Assembly (NCBI RefSeq): GCF_029227915.1
Contig: NC_079888.1
Span: 18,082,001 to 18,146,000 of the forward strand
DNA length: 64,000 nucleotides
Direction: 5' to 3'
Origin: Hydractinia symbiolongicarpus
Taxonomy: Eukaryota; Cnidaria; Hydrozoa; Anthoathecata; Hydractiniidae
Positions 1 through 13,024 of this stretch are shown here, in pieces. The translations under genes were made by a program, and so were the position numbers. Every line of letters starts with the position of its first letter. The first letter of the stretch is position 1. A model generated the notes under the pieces. It saw only the letters and a program-made list of their open reading frames with translations, had not been told where the DNA came from and did not search any database.

Positions 1-1722
1 TTGGCGGAATGGGGTCGCTTGGGTCGAAATATTATCATAAAAATATATATGCTGACCAACCATGTATATGTTTCTTTAAAGTATACTGTGTAATAATATT
101 GTAACTCGATGTCTTGTAAAATAATCATATGATAATATACCGTATTACTTCATTATTCACGCTGCAGGATTACAGTTTCAACATTACAAGTAAAGATGGG
201 TTAATAGAGAGGCAGGAATGTAAAAGAAGCACCATTATTTCAAAGCATCGAAATTGGGTTTTCATCAAATAAAATTTAGTAGGTCTTTAAAAAAGCATAA
301 AAACACTGATAAATGCGGGACAAATTTGTTGTGTATAATAAAAAATACAACTTTTACCACCTTTAATTGAAATTCTGACTTGTTGTAAAATGCTACTTGC
401 ACTACTATGTGGCAAAATATTGGAGAACATGTAGATAAGGAAGGTAAGCATGTCTATATGTCTGTTTAGAACAATAACCTTTGACACAATTGTTTTCTTT
501 ATGTTTGTGAACCATAAGGCTTATTCCTATTCTGTGAAATTTCTCTGCAACAATTTCAATGATAATAAAAGATTTCAAGAAAAGGTTGAAGAAAAGGTTG
601 AATGCAAAAAGGGCCTTAAGATAGCAATAACCATTTAAAAACCTGCACTAAATTGGCTATATCAGCAAGGTCCCAGCTGGCATAAAATCATAAAAAAACG
701 TAAACAATTTTTTCTCAAAAATCATAAAATTAGCATAAAATTGATTTGTTGGCATAAAAAATCATAATTTTTGTACGTGTTCTCCAAAATTTTGTTTATG
801 CAGTTGTTTTTAATTTTGTTTGCTCTTTACTCAGCATTTATTATTCTTATGACATTTCCCAGAGTTTTGTGTAGCAATTGTTTAAGTTGAGAAGAGAGTA
901 GAACAACTTTTTTTAAGGTTAGTAATTACAATAGTGATTGATTAAACACCGACCAGAGTTGGGAAAAAGTTATTCTTGTCTCAGTTTGGTTACAATTGAT
1001 AAATTTTTAGCTTCTTGTAAAATTTGTGTTAAAGCATTCAAAATTAACAACAGTTATCTCAAGTAAAATCACATGCAAACTGTCATGCATCTGGGTCAAA
1101 AAAAGATCTTATCAACCGGAGGATATTTACAACTAGTTCCGAAGATGGCAATTTAAGACTTAGTCGAAGCAGTTTATTCCTAAGCCAGGAAAATTTAGTA
1201 ACGAAGGCAAAAACGTTACAAGGTACGCAGATAGTTGATAAAAACCAGAAACAAATTTTAGAGGCAAACCCTTAGACTTGATTGATTTAACCCATTGTTT
1301 AGGAAAGAACCTTGGTGGTAACAGTATAGACTGTCAAAGCAAATTCAAAGCACTTTTTATGTGTTTACCAAGTTTTCCAACGGTTATCCAGTTTTTGTAG
1401 GAGATTCGTCAAATCTGTGAGAAATTAGTAAGGACCATTGAACCATACAGTTATCAAATTTAGGCATTGGCATAAAATTAGCTAAATTTTCATAAAAAAT
1501 AGCATGAAATTAGAAAATAGCATAAAAATAGGGTGTAAATTGGCATAAAATCATTAATAAAATCTGTGTTTTTGCCCTGGGGGGTCCCAGTCCTGTATTA
1601 GCAAGTACATTTTAAGTTTTTAAACAACTGCTCAGAACTTATAATGCTTTGTTGAATGAAATTGAACGAAGCTGACCTTTTTGCTTTGTTCTACTAATCC
1701 TAATCTTACCTTTAATTTTTAG
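1..1722. other. AT-rich non-coding DNA upstream of the death-domain exon
   Basis: No exon could be supported here. The first exon(s) of the NLR-like gene must lie in this stretch or to the left of the window, because the exon beginning at 1723 opens with a split codon. Two short zones (about 660-770 and 1465-1560) are dense in the word cataaaa, and each lies beside a ggtcccag word (about 669 and 1582). This suggests the two ends of one inserted element, but no clean terminal repeat was seen. Confidence 0.4.
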
Positions 1723-4700
1723 GCCAGACCAATACAGAAACCATAGCTTTTGAGGAAAAAAATCGTCGAGAGATTTATCAAAAGTTATCTAAGGAGACTA
1801 GCAAGCAACGTTATATGGCACACTTTCTTATCCCTTATAATGCTGTGAAAAGAATAGAACAAGACTGTCATAATAACAGCACGAAGTTTTCAATGTCTGT
1901 TTTGGAAGAATGGGAGGTTACTACGTCAAACAATTTGCGAACATGGCAACATTTAAAGTCAATTTTGACCTTTCTTGGATTGAACAATTTGATTGATCAA
2001 GTTGAAGGTGTGTCTGTTGTTTTTGTCTTTTCAAACTTTTCAATTCTCCTAAGTTAAAAAGTCCCCTCAAACTTTTTAGTTTTCTTCAATTTTGATATTG
2101 TTTCATTCTTCAATTTTAAACATTCTTCTCTGTGCAACAAGCTGCACAGCTATTACCTATTTTAATGAAAACCAAGCTTAAGGGGGGCATTCAAAAAGTA
2201 TATTCGCTCAAATACTTAAAACATTTTTTGGAAATGGAAAATTGTCTTGGTTGACATATTGACCTTAAATATGATTCATCTACTAGGGTAATTCTTCCCA
2301 TTAATTGTTGATGATATTATTTACATGCTAAAATAAGGCTTTTTGCAAAGGTGTGAAAAGAGAGGAGATTCGTAATGAAGAAAGACCAGCATGTAAGTTT
2401 TAATTAGTTTAATTTTGTTTAATTTATTTTGTATTGTTCTTATTAACTATTAACGATTTATTTACCATCTTCATTGGTTCTCAATAATCATTCTACTTGC
2501 AAGGCAACGCTACTGTTCAATAAGTGGCAAATTTATGGATGTGTAAAGCACCAAGGAATGGCAAGTCAAAGCTAAAATTTCTACAAAATAAAATGAAACT
2601 GGTAAAATGTTGATAACTAACTTAAGAACTTTAAACATTTCATGTCTAGACCTAAGGCTAAAAACATAATTAAATCGATTAAAAAAGTTTGTAAGGAATA
2701 AAGTGGTAAATTTTATCGAATTTTGTTTTTTTGTCAAACATAGAAAAATCCTTTTTGAGAATTCTTGACCACATACGTAAAACACGTCAATAATGTCTTC
2801 TATAAATTTGGCATTAATAAATTTTAAATTGACAAAAATTAGAAGCAGTCGAAAACACTGAATGTCAGCATTGTTTGTTATTTTAGTCATTTGATAATTT
2901 GCTTTAATATATACCTGTCAACTCTTTTTTATACACAATAAATTTAATTGTTCCGTACAACCAAGCAATAACTGACGCGATATTCCACGCTTGTTTTGCT
3001 ATTTTCAATTTGCAATGCACCAATGACTTCCGTATAACGTTCGAATTAAATCGAATTATTTGTTTACGTTCGTTAAAAAAACGAACGAAAAAAAATTACA
3101 GATCAAAAAAAATTCTGCTGTGCTGTCAGGTCACTGCTGTGCTGATATACGATGGCAAAATTTGAGTCTGTTGATGAATGTGATATTAATAAGCTGTGAA
3201 TTGAGAAAACTCAAAAAAAGATGTTAGGTATATAATAAAGCATATATTGCATGCCGGTTTGTCAAATTGGATCGTGGAATATTGCTCACCTTGAGTGGAT
3301 AAATCTCGATATTCCATGGAGCGCAACCAATGGTCCTGCAATATCTGCTTAGTATTATTCTAAAAGTGATTAAAACAAAAACAAAAATCGTTTTAAGTGA
3401 AAATATAACTTAAAGTCTAAGATAAACCTGGGAAGTTAGATTTGCTTTTTTGTTTATTTCCACCAGCTCAAATAGTGATAACTGCAACAACTCACTTTCT
3501 GAACTATTCTTGTGGGAAAAAAGGAAAAAAACTTTAGTGTGTACCTCCAAAGTAGAAAATTTTATTTCAGGTGTATAATGATTTTTGTTATGTTTTCAGC
3601 GTTGTCAATTGGACATGTTTTGGACATGTTATTGGTTGCTGTCGATATTGAGAGAAGAAGATTGCTTCGGTCGTACGATTGTACTAATGAACATTTTCAT
3701 GTCATGCTAGAACAGTCAAAATCAAAATTGATTATGCTAAAACACAAAGGAGTATTGGGAAAAGATTTTTGGAAAATTTTATTTCCAAAACTTGCTCAAA
3801 GTAATCCACAGGATTATGACTTAACGTTAATTAATATTTTGCTGAAATTAAAAGGTGAAGAGGTAAACAAATTTATCACATCAACTCGAAATAAATTAGC
3901 CCACATGCCTTTCGGCGATCAGATGTTTTTAGAAAGGACATCTGAAAAACTTTTCCATTTTGTTAAGAAAGAAGGCTGTGAAGAGGATATTGCTAAAATT
4001 TTCAATATACAAAAATCTCGACATGTTATAAAGAGTTTTTCTGTAGAAAAAGAAGAAGCTCAGAATAAATGTTGTGAGGAAGGTGTAACGTGCAACTTAA
4101 AAGCCCCACTGACTTCCCACGTGAAACGTGAATTCGAATTACAAAAGTTGTATCAGAACCTCAAGTCGCAATGTAAGTTACCGGTCGTTGTGTCGGGTTT
4201 AGGAGGTATAGGAAAATCAGAATTTTTAAGATGTTTTGGTCAAAACTTTAAAATCTACTTTGATAATAACATTTTGTGGCTAAATGCTGAAAATGATGCA
4301 GAATTACTGTTCTCACTTCATAAACATGCTGAACATATGAAAATAAAAACGAACTTTAATGCTGTGAATGAAACACATAACTTATTAGCCACTGCAATTT
4401 TTACATTCTTTGAAAAAATTGGTAAGAAATTTTTGGTTGTGTTTGATAACTTCAATGATTCCTATGAGAAGCTTCAAGCTTTGCTGCCGTCAACGCATCT
4501 AGCGTCTGTAGTTGTAACAACTCAGCAATCTCAATGGGGAGACAGATTCATTACACAACCCCTTGAAAGTTTCACTCCTGCAATGAGCAAATTACTTCTA
4601 AAGCAGAATTTAAAGGAGCAGGTTTTTGGTACCAATAATGTGAAATCTTTAGAAGATCTTTGTAAGGAGTTGGACAATTTTCCACTTGCTTTGCAACAAG

Positions 4701-5491
4701 CTATCGCTTACATTAAAAAAGAAAGAATTACCATATCATCATATATAAAGCTTTTCAAAAAATACAAACACAAATTACTGGAAAGAAAACATGATGACGA
4801 TTTTTATCAACACACTGTTGCCACTACCTGGAGTATGGCCCTTCTTAAGTTGCAACAATCAGGAGACCAATCAGCAATTGACCTGTTTAGTTTTATGGCC
4901 TATATGAGTGGTGAGGATATCGATATAGGTCTTTTCAGTTTTTGCTACGGTCCACCAGATCTTAGAAGTGCCCTCGATATTCTGGAACAATATTCCTTGG
5001 TTAAAGTTAAAGAGGATGGTATGGGTAGAAAGACTATTTGTTTGCATAAACTTTTACAGCACGTTGTACGTCAAAAAATGCAGAACAAATCGGGAGAAAT
5101 AATGTCAAAATTGCTGGAATTATTAGGTAAAGCTATTCTACAGAGTCCAATTGTAGATTGTGACACTAACTTTTGTTCAAATTGGCTTCACCATTTGAGA
5201 ACGATCTTTGACCTATTATTAAGTGCTGACGAATGCCAGAAAAACCAATTTTTAAACAGTTATAAAAAGTGGAAATGTGACTTGTTGTCAAAGTTGTCAA
5301 AAAGAAATGAAAGAAGAATTATAGAAAGTGTTGGAAAAGCACTCAGTAGAATTGATGGTGGATGTGGCAAAAAAAAACTGGCATACTATGTCTGTAAAAT
5401 TTATTTGTTTGATGTTGGTTCTGTGTTTGATGTTAGTTCTGTGTTACTGTTTTGGAGAGAGATTTTATATGTATATTTCATTAATATTTAA
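1723..5491 (+). CDS. NLR-like receptor: death domain + HEPN-like + NB-ARC ATPase (5' incomplete)
   Basis: A probable cytosolic innate-immune or cell-death sensor. Three exons join in frame: 1723-2007, 2351-2392 and 3600-5491. The junctions are phase 1 (G+GT, then T+CG). Exon 1 has a death-domain pattern: helices around VKRIEQD and SVLEEW, then NLRTWQHLKSIL and LGLNNLIDQVE. Exon 3 starts with a helical HEPN/DZIP3-like segment carrying RNKLAH (3887-3904), the RNxxxH form of the HEPN motif. The NB-ARC follows: P-loop GLGGIGKS at 4196-4219, Walker B FLVVFDNF near 4429-4452, and FPLALQQA near 4678. A winged-helix-like segment ends the readable homology. No TPR or LRR repeats follow. The frame closes at 5491 after an A9 run near 5369 and a short direct repeat, so the 3' end may be truncated or continue by splicing. 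The start codon is not in view. Death-domain plus NB-ARC receptors are known in cnidarians; the RNase activity is inferred. Confidence 0.75.
2393..3599 (+). other. Intron of the NLR-like gene
   Basis: This lies between the 42-base exon and the HEPN/NB-ARC exon. The donor is GTAAGT at 2393, and the chosen acceptor is TTTTCAG before 3600. A second acceptor-like site ends at 3570, but it would put the frame out of phase with the upstream exon. A short hairpin built on cgttcg/cgaacg lies at about 3068-3088. The minus-strand open frame at 2510-2890 has no recognisable features. Confidence 0.5.
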
Positions 5492-7614
5492 TCCAATTTT
5501 AGATTTTTTAAATTTGGATTTAATATTAGGTTTAGCCGAAACAAAAGTGGTATAAGGTATTTTTATACTACATTTTATTTATCTTTTTTAACCTGACTTT
5601 AAATTCAATTGCTTAATATTCCTTCCAAAATATACTTAAAACTTAGCATGTTAGGATGTCACTAATCTGCGGTGCTTTGCTAAAAAAATACATTTGTTTT
5701 TTAGAAATGCCTCTTCACTCGCTTTTTAGCTAATGGGATCTATATTCAACTTTACAACAACGTGCTTAAAGTGATTTCATCCTGTATTTCACAAATGTAA
5801 AGGAGTACAAATAAAAGCCATTATGCTGACATCACAAAAAGTTTTTTAAATTTGCTTTTTTAAATTTAAATATTTTTACTTATTCATTTGTTGTTAATAC
5901 TATGAATACGTTTTGGATTTTGGAAATAATTTTAGAGATCATATTGTAGAGAGAATTTGATAGAAATTTTAGCCAATCTTTGATTTTTCTAAAAATACAG
6001 TAGTCATAATTGTTTTAACTGAGTTCGTATAGAAAGTGCAAAAAATTGGAAAGATAATTATTTTTTGCACCAAAGTCAGAAAGACTTAAAATGTCATGGA
6101 ATTCTCTAAATTCTCAGCAAATTAGGTATAAAATTGGACACGTTTTGTCGACATCTTGAGCATAAAAATCAGAAGTTGTCAAAACAATCAAGTATAAGCG
6201 AATCTTATTAATAATATTTGCTGAAATAGCAAATACGGCTTATATTTATTGATTTTGATGAATTTATCACGGGTTTACAACTAGTTAGCTATTGTTTCTA
6301 CTAGGTAAAATTTATTTTAATGGTAAGCAATATTGTTGAAAAAGATTTACTAAACTATACCGTAGTAAAACATTTTTAATACAATGGTAATGCGAATATG
6401 TTGCATTTTATTGAAAGTGTTTACCTGTGCATTAATTTAGTTCTTATTTCGTAACAAAAACTTACACTTTTTTAATTTTAGGCAGAACTTAGTCCATATA
6501 CATTTGACTTTTTCCAAAGCATATTGCATCATAACGTTCATAAATCAAATACATTTGAAATATATATTTATATTATACATTTGCGCAATATTAATTTTTA
6601 TATACCTAGTATCGAACGTCACTTATCGAACAAGTCATAATATAGCACATCTATAAATAGAATTAATCAATGTCATGTTGATTTTAATTACTTAAATTGT
6701 ACAAGCATTGATTTCTTTTCTTTAACCTTCTTATCATTTTAAACTACGTTACTTCGCGAAATTTAGCACAAAGAGTGCGCGTAAAATTTTTTGTGTGAAA
6801 ATTAGTACGAATAAGGTATAAACGCATTTTTTTGTCTGTAAACAAAGAAACATAAATCTTTGTTATCTTCTTTCTGGATAAAATAGATATTACGCCTTTT
6901 AAAGTATCTTCTTCTTTGTCATCCTCTGAGCATGCCACACAAATGTCACACAAAGTAATTTTAAATACGCTCTGTTAATATTTTAAAACTTCGCCAGTAT
7001 CCATCGTTTGCGCAGAGCTGCTGAAACATTAATTGGTGCACTCAAGGTTTAAACAAATAAAAAATTTTACGCACATACTGGTACTTATTTTCTGGAGCAA
7101 AAATTTTGTGCTGGAAATTTCCGCGCGAGTTGGTACTTAATTCCTCAGTTACACACGGTACAAATAATTAAACGCTTCTCATGACAAAGTAAGAAAAGTT
7201 TGTTATTTGAAGAAAGTGGTTAAAGTTTAAGGACTGTGTGGTAACTTCAAGTCATGACAACAGTTTAATCTGGCCTGAGATGAGCAAACTAACATCATCG
7301 TCCCCCGGGTCTTTGACCACTGAGCCGTGTTTACGCAATACAAAATGCCCTGGGAACGGAGTTAGAAAACAAGCAACAACCGCAGAAAGATAAAACGAAA
7401 ATATGGCACAATTGCTCGAAATTACTTTTCTGATACCCGAGACGGCGCTAAGAAATGAAGAAATCTTCTGTTAGACACTCATGGATATAACGCCCCTTTT
7501 GGTAGACCAAGTTCAAAGGGCGTTTATTCAAAACAATATAATTGTTGAATTTTACCTTGTAAGGATGTTTAAGAAACCATATAAAATTTAAAATGGAATA
7601 ATATGTAAACAAGT
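5492..7614. other. Intergenic AT-rich DNA
   Basis: No exon, RNA gene or clear repeat was recognised. The open frames in this stretch are short, low in complexity and have no paired splice sites that extend them. Confidence 0.4.
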
Positions 7615-8195
7615 TGTATTCCATTAGCGAGAAAATGTAAAAAAAAGTTAATTAAATGTTTCCTCTTTTGAACACTCCCTTTAAATTAATTTTTTTATAA
7701 ACGACCCGGGTTTTAATTTTTAGGCACGGCATAGAAGATAAACTCTACAAAAAGCCTGTTTCTATCCCGGTAGCCTGCCGATATATTAGAAAATATTGAT
7801 AAGTCAAAAAATTAAACCTCTCGACAAAACCTCAATCGTATGTACATTTCTCTCCCAAGAGGAAGAGCGTTTTGCTAATGCGGAAACAGCCTTTTCTAGG
7901 CACTATGTTCTCTTATGTTTTAAAGGTTCGAAGAAAGTTTGGTCGGATGTTTAACTCGACCAACTTTACAACCGTAGAGTTGTGAAAAAATTTCTCTTGC
8001 GGAAGAAGTCTACATACAATCGAGGTCTAATGTTTTCTAATATTTCTTTGTAGAGTTTAACTTTTATACCGTGCTTTAAATTAACGCTCGGGTCGTTTAT
8101 AAAAAATAATTTATAGGGAGTGTTCAAAAGAGGGAATGTTTAATTAACTTTTTTTCTTACTTTTTTTCGCCAATGGAATATTATTAGACCTCTCG
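7615..8195. repeat. Long imperfect inverted repeat (foldback element)
   Basis: The left arm runs from ATTCCATT near 7618 through TAAACGACCCGGG (about 7699-7711) and aactctacaaa (about 7741-7751). It is matched in reverse complement by the right arm, which runs from tgtagagtt (about 8051) through cgggtcgtttat (about 8090) to AATGGAATAT (about 8172). A weaker inner match continues, with cctctcgac...tcaatcgtatgta near 7817-7845 against tacatacaatcgaggt near 8011-8026. The arms total roughly 200 bases each, with indels, around a spacer. A third copy of the cctctcgac word follows at about 8188. No coding sequence is inside, so this looks like a non-autonomous foldback or MITE-type element. Confidence 0.6.
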
Positions 8196-10053
8196 ACCAA
8201 ATATCAACTGTATGTAGACTTCTCCCAAGAGAAAGAGCATTAGATGTATCTACTATAAAGCAGTCAAATACACACAGATCTTATTTAGCCAGAATAAAAA
8301 CTTTACGTTGGATCCATGTAGCATAACAAAACGCATAATTTTCATTTCAAACAATCCTAACTTCTTTATTTATTTAGCACGAAATGCATATCAGATAGCG
8401 AGAAAGTAGCTCTGGGTACGACATTACACTCTCGGTTCATCGCTACACTAGACTGGTACCCTTCCGTGCTTTATTATAGTGTTGGTTCATCTCTCCCGAA
8501 AAAACATAACCAATGGTGTGAAAGTTTCATACCCAACCTGAATAATTCGTTTGTTATGTTTTCTCTCATTTAAGTATTACTTGCACATACATCTGCTTTT
8601 ACATTAACCAAAACGTTCCATTGCTAGAAAAAGTTGGTTGGAGTTATACATCCACCCAAACTACCAGCGTTTTGCTCGTAAAAGAAGGCTGTTCCGCATT
8701 CGCAAGTATATTCGAGTATCCGAATATATCTGTGATTTAAAGGGTAAGCCAAATTGATACACCCATTTCACGAATCAGATCCTATTGTCGTAACTTTGGT
8801 ACTGTCATTTCATTCATTATTTTCTCCAGTATTTCTTTTCTTCCATCTTTTTTCAACGATCTTACCTGATTTTGGATATTTTGTGTATAGTCTGTCGTAT
8901 TATACTTTCAGTTAGTTGTTAAGTATCACATTCTGTGATATTCTGTATCACATTCTTCTACCAGTTTGGGAATCTCCATACTCCAAGGTTTGGTGGTGAT
9001 ATAAAAATCTTCCTTTCTATGTCGCTAATGCATACGTTACCAATGATAACTGAAATACAGCTAAACCAGAGGTCCAGCTTGTGCTCTTTCATTTTATATA
9101 TTTCTAATTCCGATGCATGCATAAGTGAACTTTTAATTCTCATTCCATGCATAAGTGAACTTTTTCAGCTATATACTCATCGCGATATTCCTCTATACCA
9201 ATGGCCGCACTAAGATGTCTCTTAGCATCCTTTGTGTTTCTAATTTAATTAACTTGCTTAGGTTACTTTAGGTTTAATATCTATACCCCAAACATTTTTC
9301 TCTCACTTATGAAACTTCCCTTAGGGGCGTTAGTACTATACTATGCTTCGGTTTTGGGCGTGTTTTGAGTTCACTACTGACAAAAGCGATCTAAAGAGTC
9401 AAGACATGATTCACGATGCCGTGTAACATGTTGTTAGTTGCTAAACACGCAACTCGAGTACCACAAAACCATCCACTATTTGCAACCTAACCTCTTTCTG
9501 ACCACAGGGTTGCTTATATTGAAAACTACTTAAAGTTACCACAAATGCGCCTTAATGAATTTTGAGCCCAGGAATTTATAAACATCCAAAACACACATTG
9601 TATTTTATTTTACAAGTATCTAAGAGAACTGGCGAGGATGCTCAGAATTAGAATTTTCTAATAAAAAATGAGAATATATATTTAACAATATTATTGATTT
9701 TGCCGAGACCAGTGTATATCTGTAAGCTTAAAATAATTAATGTGAATATTTTTCATCTTATTAAGATTTAAAAATAAGTCTAATTTGTATCTTTTATTTG
9801 AATCACAGTAAAACGTCTAATCCAACAATCTTGAAAACAAAATGTAATTTTTTGGCCAATTTCAATATCTGCACCAAATTATGTCTGAGTAAAAGTACTT
9901 AGCTAGTGTAAAAATTAATATTACTTCAAAATGCAGAAAAATATAAGTTTTTGCCGTTCTCTTTCGCACATGCCTCAGATAACAGGTATTTTTCTAAACA
10001 TTCCTATAGAATGATTTCTTTGTTTACATTTTTATTAATGTATCACATTTTAG

Positions 10054-10134
10054 GTAGCCAAATGATGCTAGAGTTAACTACAGAGAGAAATTCTCCAGCG
10101 AATTACTTCTCCCAAAAATGTCACTGGAGAAACA
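10054..10134 (+). other. Possible orphan exon, phase 1 at both ends
   Basis: A pyrimidine-rich stretch with attttag precedes position 10054, and a strong donor GTAAGTGAG follows 10134. The 81 bases between are open, reading from SQMMLELTTE to KCHWRN. The symmetric phase 1 matches the introns of the secreted six-cysteine gene downstream, but no partner exons were found nearby. It could also be a chance pairing of splice-like words. Confidence 0.2.
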
Positions 10135-10811
10135 GTAAGTGAGTGTAATGGTTAGTTCTTCATTCATATACATTTGTTTAAAGTTCTCATGATACCATTA
10201 CGCTAAGGCCTCGCCTCAGTTTCTAATACAACATTGTCCCAAACTTTCTCTTTGATAAAGATCTTGGATGGCTGTAAACATTGCAGAATCCAAAAAAAAA
10301 ATTACATTTAAGTATTTCTTTCATTTCAAACAGAAAAGAAGAAGATTTATTTTTTAAAATTTTTCTAATCCAACCAATCCGTTACTTATCTATTTAAGTT
10401 AATTAACTGGCGCCCACGTTAAATCATTTTTAACATTTAACGTTTTTATAGCGTAATGAAAAGTGTACGTTGGTTTAAAGATGTTTTGACAAAGTTCTTT
10501 TTGCTACGCAAAATAAACTGAAAAAATCACTTCTGAAAGATGTAGGGAATCACAGAAAAAGCAGTTGGAGCATTGAAAGTAACAAGCGGTTATTTTTCTG
10601 AGGGAATAGCGAAGTTGGTTGAGGATAAAATGGTCACAAATCATTATTTAAAGGTATTGAAAGTCGACAATAACTATCATTTGATGTGGTAAGGTGGCGG
10701 AAGGGGGGTTTTGAAACAAGCAATTGGAAATTTTTTTGTTTGCCTCCAATTTTTTTTTTAACAATGTAACATCCTCATATGTGCAAATGAATATGCGACG
10801 ACCTCCACGCT

Positions 10812-10881
10812 CGAAATGAAACAAGAGATTAGGATTACGTAATGTTCTAATATTAGCCCTAATGTCTCTTGTTTATTTCGG
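10812..10881. repeat. Short foldback hairpin
   Basis: CGAAATGAAACAAGAGA at the left end pairs with TCTCTTGTTTATTTCGG at the right end, with one mismatch in the stem. The middle holds the self-complementary attacgtaat. No gene overlaps it. Confidence 0.5.
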
Positions 10882-11327
10882 TTAGGTGTGAGGCCGATAT
10901 TGATGCAAAGAGGTTAGTGTGTATGAAAATACATATAGATATATATAAACCATTAAATGCAATACTCAACCAATATTTTTGTTATCAATTCTTTGTTTGT
11001 ATCCTTGCGACACTTATGTTATAGCTAATGTGTTAAGTTCCTTGTTTTTATTTGCCGTACATTTTGTGTCAATTCCTGTTGTTAGGTCACTTTACATTTT
11101 ATTGTCAACTCTGTCGTCGTTCAACAAATGTAACAGGACAGTTGTTAATATTCTTTCCCTGTAGACCGTAGTAAGTCGACAAAAGGGTTCAAAAACAGAA
11201 ATGGCCACACTAACGTTGTCTAAAAAAGTAAAACCTGTACTTTTCACCACTTTTATAATAAAGAAAGGATTTTTGTCTTTTTCAACACTTGAAACAGTAT
11301 TTGTCTTTAGCGAATGAAATCCACGGA

Positions 11328-11388
11328 AATTCACCCGTCGCTACTTGAAGCTACCATTTTGAATAACAAACAGATAGACAGACGTACG
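11328..11388 (-). mobile_element. Degenerate Helitron-like fragment
   Basis: The words aatccacgg, cacccgtcgc, agctaccatttt and agacagacgta occur in the same order as in the intact copies at 19004 and 24276. The terminal hairpin and the CTAG end are lost. Confidence 0.5.
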
Positions 11389-11720
11389 GAACGCATTCCA
11401 ACAACGATTCAAAATATAGAAAAAAAATAATATAAAATAATTTAAAATGTTGAGTAAAGTTTTATATTTCTTTTTTTAAAATAACAAGAATATATATTTC
11501 AATACGATGTCGCTTATACGAAGCTATTAAAAATTTTTTTTACCACATCCTGGTCTTCTATGATTTTATCGTCAAAATGGAAAAGCCAGTATTATGAAAA
11601 GGACGCTTATTATCTTCGGAAAATTAAACAGTTGTATACACGGGAGATTGTTTATTTGAATGACATGAAAAACTATTTTTACTAATTTAACATTGTTGTC
11701 AACATTTGTTTATTTTTTAA

Positions 11721-11728
11721 CACAACAA

Positions 11729-11761
<33 letters not shown>
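11721..11761. repeat. (CAA)n microsatellite
   Basis: A run of about 13 CAA units with one CAT interruption, in intergenic DNA. Confidence 0.9.
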
Positions 11762-13024
11762 ATGTTTGTGGACGATGGAAAAAAAAATTAGTTGGCACAA
11801 AGTAACTAAATTTTATTCAAAGGGACTATAATTATATTGTTTTAAATATTTTATGGGATAACTGACAAATTAAAAAAGTGTAGACATCAATTTGAAGTTC
11901 ACATTCCCCCCGCCCTTAATTTTTAAATATCATCCATAAATTCACAATCATCTAGACATTTACAGCCTGTTAAGCGTGTAGAGAAGAGATCTGTTAACGC
12001 CTTCTATTGAAAAATAATGAAATATTTAAACATCAAAGGATTTAACGTATACACTCCTTAACCTTTGATTGACGTTCAGTCTACCCTTCTCTATTGTCGT
12101 AAGTTACCCTGTGGTTATAAAGGTGTTAAGGTGCAAGATAAAACATGTGGCTAAACGAGTAGAAAAAATTCTTCTGAAAAAGGAGTTTGTTACACTTATC
12201 CACGATCACACCTGTAATATTATTTATCTAAAACGCTAAGTACGACTCTAGGTAAAAAAAATCGTTTAATGAAATCCCGTAGGAGAAAGAAATTTAATAA
12301 ACGAGACAATTTTTTATCCAATTGTTGATGTCCATTATCATGTTGTTAGGGAAACAGGTCTCTAATTTATACTAAATTCAAAAAACAATCTACGGTGAAG
12401 AACCATTTGAAATTAACATTTTGCGCGTTAATCTTTTATTATGAATTTAATGAATTTTACTGGTTTAATCTGACCAAGTATTTTTTTTAATACATACATC
12501 ATTATAGTTTACTCGCCAGAGTTTACAATAAAAAGAAGAAAAAATGAGTAATAAAAAAATGAAAAATGTGAGGAAAAAGACATGAATAAAATATAACCAC
12601 CCTTAAAAACTTTTTCAGGAAGTTTGGATAAAGCACAGAACTCTCTACAAAAAACAAAGTCGACGGAAGGATCTTTTTAAACAATACGAAACTTTTCAAA
12701 ACGCAAATATAAGAAGCTAATAACAAATATACACACATATATATATAAAATATATAAAATATATAAACACAAAAATTGCATTTTATTGATTCGATCACTT
12801 CAGAGAAGGAATTTCTAAAAATTAATAAATAAAAACGTTAAAGTCTTAAAAAAAAGAAGAAAAAATATTCACTTTCCGAACTCTAAAGGATAAGTTTAAA
12901 AGATTGATTAGCGGAGAATATAAAACGGAATATTCAACACTAAGATAAAAGTTTAGTGATATTGTGGAGTTCATCCTACATTGGCAAGGAATCGATTATC
13001 AGGAGAAACAGCCAAGGGAAAGTG

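Larger units (their letters stand above)
8196..13024. other. Intergenic DNA with simple repeats, no clear gene
   Basis: Apart from the entries listed separately (a possible exon at 10054, a hairpin at 10812, a Helitron fragment at 11328 and a CAA repeat at 11721), nothing was recognised. An AT-rich (tatata)n patch lies at about 12740-12770. The 13-base phrase tgcataagtgaac occurs twice near 9118 and 9148. Confidence 0.35.

Noticed and set aside
2510-2890. 126-codon minus-strand open frame in the NLR intron
   Set aside because: It has no recognisable domain, a composition typical of AT-rich chance frames, and it lies inside a well-supported intron on the other strand.
8935-9213. Overlapping open frames on both strands near 9000
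   Set aside because: They have no recognisable motif or splice context, and the only structure is a 13-base phrase that occurs twice.
12523-12798. 91-codon hydrophobic minus-strand open frame
   Set aside because: It is Phe/Ile/Tyr-rich from an A-rich and (tatata) tract, typical of low-complexity AT DNA.
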